From Malaya genurostris (taxonomy: Eukaryota > Arthropoda > Insecta > Diptera > Culicidae): a DNA stretch of 64,000 nucleotides. The first letter of the stretch is position 1. Each line of letters opens with the position of its first letter. The position numbers were made by a program, and so were the translations under genes. Positions 57,983 through 64,000 of this stretch are shown one piece after another. The notes under the pieces were generated by a model. It had not been told where the DNA came from and searched no databases. It saw nothing but the letters and a program-made list of their open reading frames with translations. The stretch covers positions 154,240,365-154,304,364 of the forward strand of contig NC_080572.1 of the NCBI RefSeq assembly GCF_030247185.1, in the 5' to 3' direction.

Positions 57983-58177
57983 ACCATACCTGCATCGACC
58001 AGAAATAGTGTAAGTAGCAGAAACTTTACGTCTGCTTAGCGGTTCAAATTGAACTGCCGAGTTTAGCACTAAGCAGTTCAATTTGAACTGCTCTGCACTG
58101 ATGAGTCAAAGACGAAACGTAAAACTAATAAAAACGGTTATGTGCCCTAGCACAAAATTTGGCTAACCCCTAAATGA
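57983..58177 (+). mobile_element. retrozyme-like element, third locus, single unit with a deletion
   Basis: It contains the unit's ACCATACCTGCATCG start, lacks about 75 bp of the body, and then runs TGTAAGTAGCAG to GGCTAACCCCTAAATGA. It is flanked by CTCAAACAT (57974-57982) and CTCGAACAT (58178-58186), a 9-bp duplication with one mismatch. The uninterrupted gypsy-1 copy lacks this block, confirming an insertion. It is in opposite orientation to the other two loci. Confidence 0.75.
58025..58123 (+). ncRNA. hammerhead self-cleaving ribozyme, plus strand
   Basis: TTTACG (58025-58030), GTC with the cut predicted after 58032, stem I with a 19-bp distal helix (GGTTCAAATTGAACTGC pairing with GCAGTTCAATTTGAAC), CTGATGA at 58098-58104, GTC-AAA-GAC stem II, GAAA at 58114-58117 and CGTAAA to 58123. 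All core positions match the hammerhead consensus. Of all copies here this has the best-paired stem I. Confidence 0.88.
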
Positions 58178-58414
58178 CTCGAACATATGGTTGAAGTAAT
58201 ACAAAGTGGAAACAAACTATGGGAAAATATGGGATTCTAATGATCCTAGATGAGTCAACCAGTCTAGAATATTCAAATATTTTATAAACATGGGGATCAT
58301 GTCATACACAGCAATACCGTGCTGGTCATACGAAAATAAAAAAGTTAAATTCAAGAGGAAGATTATAGATGTGAGCAAAATGTGTTTTTGGGAGGAAGCT
58401 ATATTCTGGAGCCA
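58178..58414 (+). other. gypsy-2 downstream region, end
   Basis: GACTCGAACATATGG through GGGAGGAAGCTATATTCTG matches gypsy-1 at about 6880-6670 in reverse. At about 58415 it changes to non-LTR endonuclease sequence. Confidence 0.6.
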
Positions 58415-60775
58415 GGAAGACGATGAATTTCGACCTAGTAATTCTGTTACTTTGCCGAGAGCTGCCTCGTTATTAGTTGATATTATGGACTTTTTCAACT
58501 TACTACAAACGAACCCTATTCGCAACTATTTAGATCGCACACTGGATCTTGTTTTCTGTTCCCACGATATGGTAGTCGACATTGCTGCGTCCGTCTCACC
58601 GCTCTTGTCAATTGATCGTCCCCCATCCGCCGTTGATGATTAGCACTCCGTTTGCAGTTTCGGAATTGCCTTTGGATCACTATACCGTTGATGATGAGTT
58701 GCCATTGGATTACAATAAAATCGACATGTTTTTCACCGCTTTATCTGAACATGTTTTTCACCGCTTTATCTGAAATCAATTGGACGATTTATTTGATGAA
58801 CTAAACACAGATGAAATGGCTGATACGTTTTGTTCCGTGCTTAACAATTGGATGGATACTAATGTACCGATTCGTCGCCCTAGCGTTTCTCCTGTATGGA
58901 GTACACTACATTTGCGCAAATTAAAGAGAAAACGTAATACTTTACTGCGACGATTACGAAACTATCGTTCAACTGAGCATAAACGCAGCTTTCATTTAGC
59001 ATCCAATGAGTATCGAAAGCTGAACTCGTCACTCTATAAATCATACGTTTTACTTGTGCAAACTAGTTTAAAACGACAACCCAAGAGGTTTTGGAGCTAT
59101 GTAAATTCCAAGAGAAAGAACTCTGCAATTCCTGCTAGTATCTTCTTAGATGATACTGAATCGTCAGCCGATATGACAAAATGTGAATTGTTTGCCACTC
59201 ATTTCGCGTTAGTGTTTGCTGCTCATTCCGTTGCAACGTCTGAAATTGATTTGGCCATTAGGGATGTTCCTGATAATCTGGTCGATTTTGATATGCCACA
59301 TGTTACACCTGATATGGTTATGAGAGCTACTCGCAAACTTAAAAGTACGTTCACACCAGGTCCGGACGACTTACCTTCTGTAGTGTTTTGCCGAAACATT
59401 AGAGTTCTTGCTGAGCCATTATGCAGAATTTTTAACCAATCGCTTATCGAATCTCGATTTCCGGCTATATGGAAACAATCGTTTATGGTCCCTGTTCACA
59501 AAAAAGTGATAAACGAATGTTGCAAATTATCGTGGTATCACGAGTCTCTCAGCCGCATCTAAAATTTTTGAAATTGTCGTAAGTAGTGCTCCCCTCGAAA
59601 AAGCTAAACGTTATATTTCGAATGATCAACACGGATTCATACCGGGGCGATCAGTTACCACAAATGTACTCCAATTCGTTACAACTTGTTTTGAACATTT
59701 GGAGAAAGGAGCGCAAATTGACGTTATTTATACTGATCTTAAAGCTGCTTTCGATACGATTGACCATGGGATTTTATTAGCAAAATTATCAAAATTAGGA
59801 GTTTCTGAGCGTATTACAAATTGATTGAGATCTTATTTAACTGGTAGAATACTACGTGTTAAGCTTGGTTCAACAAAATCGTCAAGTTTCACTAATTCGT
59901 CCGGAATACCCCTGGGTAGCAATCTTGGTCCGTTATTGTTCATTTTATTTTTCAACGGCATTTTGCAAGTTCTGATACCCGGATGTAAATTGGCGTATGC
60001 GGATGATCTGAAGATTTGCTTTATTGTTCGATGCATTGATGATTGCGTTCGCCTTCAAGCAATATTGGATCAGTTTGTCGACTGGTGCCATCGAAACAAG
60101 CTGACAGTGAGTGTTTCCAAATGCGTAGTCATGTCTTATTACCGCATCAAACAGCCTTTAACATTCGATTATGCTGTTGATGGTGTCGTCCTGCATAGAA
60201 CTCATCAATTTAGTGATCTAGGTGTGCTGTTTGATGAAAAGCTCACATTCAATATGCATCGATCTGCCGTAATCGCAAAAGCTAACCGACAATTAGGGTT
60301 TATTACGAAGGTATCGAGAAACTTCTCGGATCCTTATTGTTTGTAAGCACTCTACAGCTCACTCGTTCGGCCCATACTGGAGAATGCTTCAATCGTTTGG
60401 CATCCTAATCAATTGACTTGAGGATAGAAAATGTACAGCGTAAGTTCATCAGATATGCACTGCAGAACCTACCATGGCGCGACCCGATAAATCTCCCACC
60501 TTATGTTGATCGTTGCAAGCTGCTAAATTTGGAAACTCTTCAACGACGTCGTTGCATCCAACAGGCTGGATTTGTTGCAAAACTCTTGAATGGTGAAGTT
60601 GACAGCTCTGAACTATTGCCATCATTGAACATCCGAGTACCATCAAGATCTCTGCGTCATGGCTCATTTCTTGTACCTCGCTTCCATCGCACTAACTTTG
60701 CACTCTTAGAAAAAATGAAATTTACGCTTGACGTAAATTCAAGTATGCCGTAATTTCTTCGGTGATGGCACAATA
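58415..60775 (+). pseudogene. non-LTR retrotransposon ORF2: endonuclease end and reverse transcriptase
   Basis: Starts inside the endonuclease (QEDDEF, then DFFNLLQTNPIRNYLDRTLDLVF), then the linker (FWSYVNSKRK), FTPGPDDLPSVVF, FMVPVHKK, after frame changes HGFIPGRSVTTNV and YTDLKAAFDTIDHG, then SSGIPLGSNLGP, the catalytic YADD at 59996-60007, SDLGVLFDEKL and the C-terminus LPWRDPINLPPYVDRCKLLNLE. Breaks: a tandem duplication of about 24 bp near 58727-58775, a shift near 59505, stops at 59822 and 60344. Same clade as 20987-22791 but a different family. 5'-truncated into gypsy-2. Confidence 0.85.
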
Positions 60776-63082
60776 TTACATCTACTAACATGTAAACATA
60801 TATTTTGCGTCTGTGTCGATGTGAGTTTCAGCTAAAACAACTGTGAAGTTATTGATATGACTTATCTTTAAATGCTTTGTATTGTGAATATAAGTGAATA
60901 TATAATTAAAGCGACGACTTGTACATGTTTTTGAATCAAAATATTGGAACCATCACCAGAAACAATGTATTGATGATCAAAATTATATACCCGTTCAAAG
61001 AATCTCGAGAAATTTGGTACAAATACAGAATTTCTATAATTGTGAAAATTTTGCCAAAAAAAACCAAATCAAAACTTTGAAATTTTTTGACATATATTTT
61101 CTTATTATTTTAGTTGAAAATTTATTAAGAACAAAATTTACAAAAAAACTGAAACTTGGATTTCACTGAAAATCTTAAAAATTTTTGTAAATATACCTAA
61201 ACTTCAAAAATAATTATGCTTTTGTATTGGACAAAAGATCTAACCAATTTTTCTGCACAACCCAAACGGAATTGATAACTACTAAAATTAGGTTTTCTTG
61301 TTTTAGGTTTTCCGTAAAATCTATAAAAATCGGTAGAAGATCGGAAATTTCAAAATTTCTGAATTATATTGCTTTCCAACGTTTCTGCAAATCAAAGTGA
61401 AAATATTGGAATCCGTTTTGATTTCATCTGTTTCAAAGAGACGTAGAATTTGGTTTTTATTAATAAAATGAATTTTGTGACAACACACAAATTTTAAATT
61501 ATTTCAATGGCTTTGTACAATAAGAAATAGAACGTAAAATTATATGAATTTCATATACTAACCCATGGCAAATGGAACCAACTACAATTTAAGAAAAGAA
61601 TTATTGCTTGATTTTTGTTTAACAAGCAATTAAGAACAAAAACATATATCTTAAATTTTCCGCTATCCTAAACGACATCAATTATAATCGATAGAATATT
61701 AAAATTTAAATATCACAAACTTAGAATTATTTCGGAATGTATAGAATTCGAAAATTATTTGAATTTTCTATTAGTAAACAATTTACATAAAAAATGCATT
61801 CTTTAAACAGTTTTGTTTGATCTTTGAAAAACATGAAAGCTAGTGCATGAACTAGTGTAACCTACAAAATGAAACAGTTCTCAAATCGGTTAGGCCATCT
61901 TTCTCAGTGAAGTGAGTTCCACTATTTCAAGTACTTATGAAACTGGAATCGCCCCGAATATTGGCTTTGCGGCAGTCTTTGCGATTAGCACCAACCAACC
62001 AATCTATTTGCAGCTTACAATTGTCTTCGTCTCGAAAAACAACCTCTTCGTTTGAATGCTTTTTACTGAATGAAACCCTGCACCTATGTTATCAGAACTA
62101 ATTGTCTCAAGTGGCATGTTACCCTAGTTATTTGGAGATTCATGCCTTGCTGTAGCTTCTCATCAACTTCCTGATGGGAAGGGAAGGATAAAAGGAACAT
62201 GGAAGGGAATTGGGTGAGGTGGGAAAACAGCACAAAACATAAAGAAATAAATCGTCCTGCATCCCCGAAAGGATGCTGAACGATCTGCAGGTGCCAAAAT
62301 GCACGGTTGACGTTTGCCTCTATGTTAGATATAGCAGTTCAAAAATAACCTGTTTTAGAACCAGTTTTGCTCATAACTTCGGTTCAGAAAACGCTACCTG
62401 AATACGCCAATCATTAAAATTTGGTTTTAACAAACTTAAAAAGATGTTCAATGATACTTATACGAAAAGAGGAAAATATAAATGCTAGAGCAAAAAATCT
62501 GATTTTTTAAGGAACACCCTAAGTTGCTCTTTAAAAATAGCTGTAACACTAAAACCGTTGCAGATACTACTATGGTGTCTTCAGCAAAGCTGCTCGATAT
62601 AAGTTTATCTACAATTTTGCCGAAGAATGCAGTCCTCCATCTCAATACATCCGGAAAATAAGTTTTGGATCACCTTAATAATAAGGGCCACCCTATTACC
62701 ATGTAAATCGACATATGACTTATTTTCACTGATCATTTGTTTTGAAGACATCATAGCTCTATAGTATAAGGTTAAGCCATAAATGTTTTTGTCCCCCTAA
62801 ATTGTGGATCCGGACCAAAGGTATTTTAATGGCTTTAGCAGTTGACAGAACAATTACTCTTTTTTGCCATCTATCGAAGGCTGAAATACCTACGGAAATC
62901 GAGAGTATAATCACTATACTGCAGTAGAATTGTAGAAGTATCATCTCAATATTAGATTCGTTCAATTTTTTTATAACTTCGCGTAACTGCAACGTATTTT
63001 TATTGTGTGAAACATGGCTTACTTCAAATATAAACTTTGACTTCCACAATTTCAACATTATACACCTGAATTGAGGAGACTC
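60776..63082. other. no gene recognised
   Basis: AT-rich to about 61900, with runs such as AAAATTT and no ORF with motifs. A slightly more GC-rich part at 62100-62330 shows GGGAAGGGAAGG and a small palindrome (GGATGCTGAACGATCTGCAGG) but nothing I can name. The minus frames at 62448-62645 and 62759-63058 have no recognisable features. No gypsy-2 3' LTR is found here. Confidence 0.5.
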
Positions 63083-64000
63083 CTATGGAGAGGTTCTTTT
63101 AGGGATCAAAAAATGCTATTCATTTTATCGAATCGACCTCCCCTCGGTTCCGGGCATTGAAGTTATTGTTGGCCAAATCAAAATCAGAGGCAAAGATCTT
63201 TGTCTAGCTTCTATCTACATAGCTCCCAGAGTCTCGATAGGGCATCTACGACTGGCAGATATCAATGAGCTTCTTCCCACCCCGCGGTTAGTTTTAGGAG
63301 ACTGTAACTCGCATGATACGGGGTGGGCCACATTCGCTAGAAGAAGAATACAAATCCCTAGCTGATTTGATCCTCAACGCCGCGATTCAAACCCAGAGCA
63401 AACGAGTACATAAAACTACAATCACTACGCTACCTTCAACCCCATGGTGCGACAAAGAGTGCTCGGAAATGAATAAAACAAAATCATCCGCGAATAAAAA
63501 TTTCGGGGACAGTGGGAAGCGCGAACGAAAAATATGCATCATTAGAAAAGACCATGAAAAATCTTATTGAAGCAAAAAAAGCTCCAAGAAACCTCCAACC
63601 ACAACTTGTATCGGCCGATTGCAATACTTTCTGGATCAGGAAACTGCTGGAAGAAACGATTCTGTTTCGGCTCGAAGAATGGATGGAAACAAATGGCTTG
63701 CTTTCAGATACACAATTTGGCTTCCGTAAAGTCAAAGGAACGATCGATTGCCTTGCGCTGCTTTCTACAGAAATTCAAATTCTCTCGAAGAAGCTGCACA
63801 AGCATGGTCTTTCCCTACTTTTAAACAATTTTTTGCATAACTCATTATCAGAAAAGCACATGTTTTTTGCACATGAAGACTTGACGCCCTTACGAATTAG
63901 TTACATGGGCCTTCCCCAGGGTTTATGCATCAGCCCCCTTCTTTATAACTTTTACGTCAAAGACATCGATGAATGTCTTGAAAATTTTTGCACGTTAAGC
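63083..64000 (+). pseudogene. I-like non-LTR element, second copy, runs off the window
   Basis: Endonuclease pieces (EVLLGIKKCYSFYRIDLPSVPG, KDLCLASIYIAP, RLVLGDCNSHDTGWG), an internal deletion, the endonuclease-RT linker (LADLILNAAIQTQSKRV, WCDKECSEMNK), another deletion, and then RT block 1 (from 63620) closely matching nt 5-480 of the window (FRYTIWL / GLLSDTQFGF region). A 60-bp deletion at about 63780 removes the first catalytic block seen at nt 170-240. Several frameshifts. Confidence 0.8.

Overview
This window is eukaryotic. It is almost entirely a graveyard of nested transposable elements, with no prokaryotic-style operons. The mix (Ty3/gypsy elements with an errantivirus-type env, Jockey, RTE, I-like and R1/LOA-like non-LTR retrotransposons, a tRNA-derived SINE, a short GT-AG intron of mosquito-like size, and an H2B N-terminus identical over 11 residues to the insect form) suggests a dipteran, most likely a culicine mosquito. 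The species cannot be named from the sequence alone.

Layout. 1-2712: 3' half of an I-like non-LTR element (RT, RNase H, zinc knuckle, A-rich tail); a second copy of the same family enters at 63083-64000. 2713-3306: endonuclease relic. 3307-13040: minus-strand gypsy copy (gypsy-1), broken by a 3.1-kb foldback element (7492-10583) with mirrored 128-bp tandem arrays. 13041-19780: Jockey-family fragments, one with its 5' half inverted, plus a SINE. 19782-20986: TA-flanked MITE-like element. 20987-31482: a non-LTR element split in its 3' UTR by gypsy-3 (23081-31070, minus), which has 1.03-kb LTRs differing at two places, a CATG target duplication, an open env frame and a partly deleted pol. 31484-34440: R1/LOA-like endonuclease, GAATTC-rich repeats, a retroelement tail and an ATATT microsatellite. 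35176-36714: RTE relic (minus). 36715-37972: TIR element. 38303-38646: two plus-strand pieces that join in phase across a 64-bp GT-AG intron; they are the best candidate for host gene coding sequence. 40635-50000: a complex palindromic region with an inverted duplicated repeat, three (TA)n tracts, a solo LTR and a broken histone H2B locus. 48833-58414: plus-strand gypsy-2 (gag, duplicated protease, RT, RNase H, integrase), interrupted by a 1.2-kb non-autonomous element and a ribozyme element. 58415-60775: another non-LTR element.

The most interesting system is a small repeated element at three loci (15330-15767, 33733-34087, 57983-58177). It is built of units of about 260 bp, and each unit encodes a complete hammerhead self-cleaving ribozyme (CTGANGA core, short stem II, GAAA, GTC cleavage site, long stem I). 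The loci differ by compensating changes in stems I and III. The insertions are flanked by short direct repeats and two contain more than one unit, as expected of retrozyme-like elements that spread through tandem or circular RNA.
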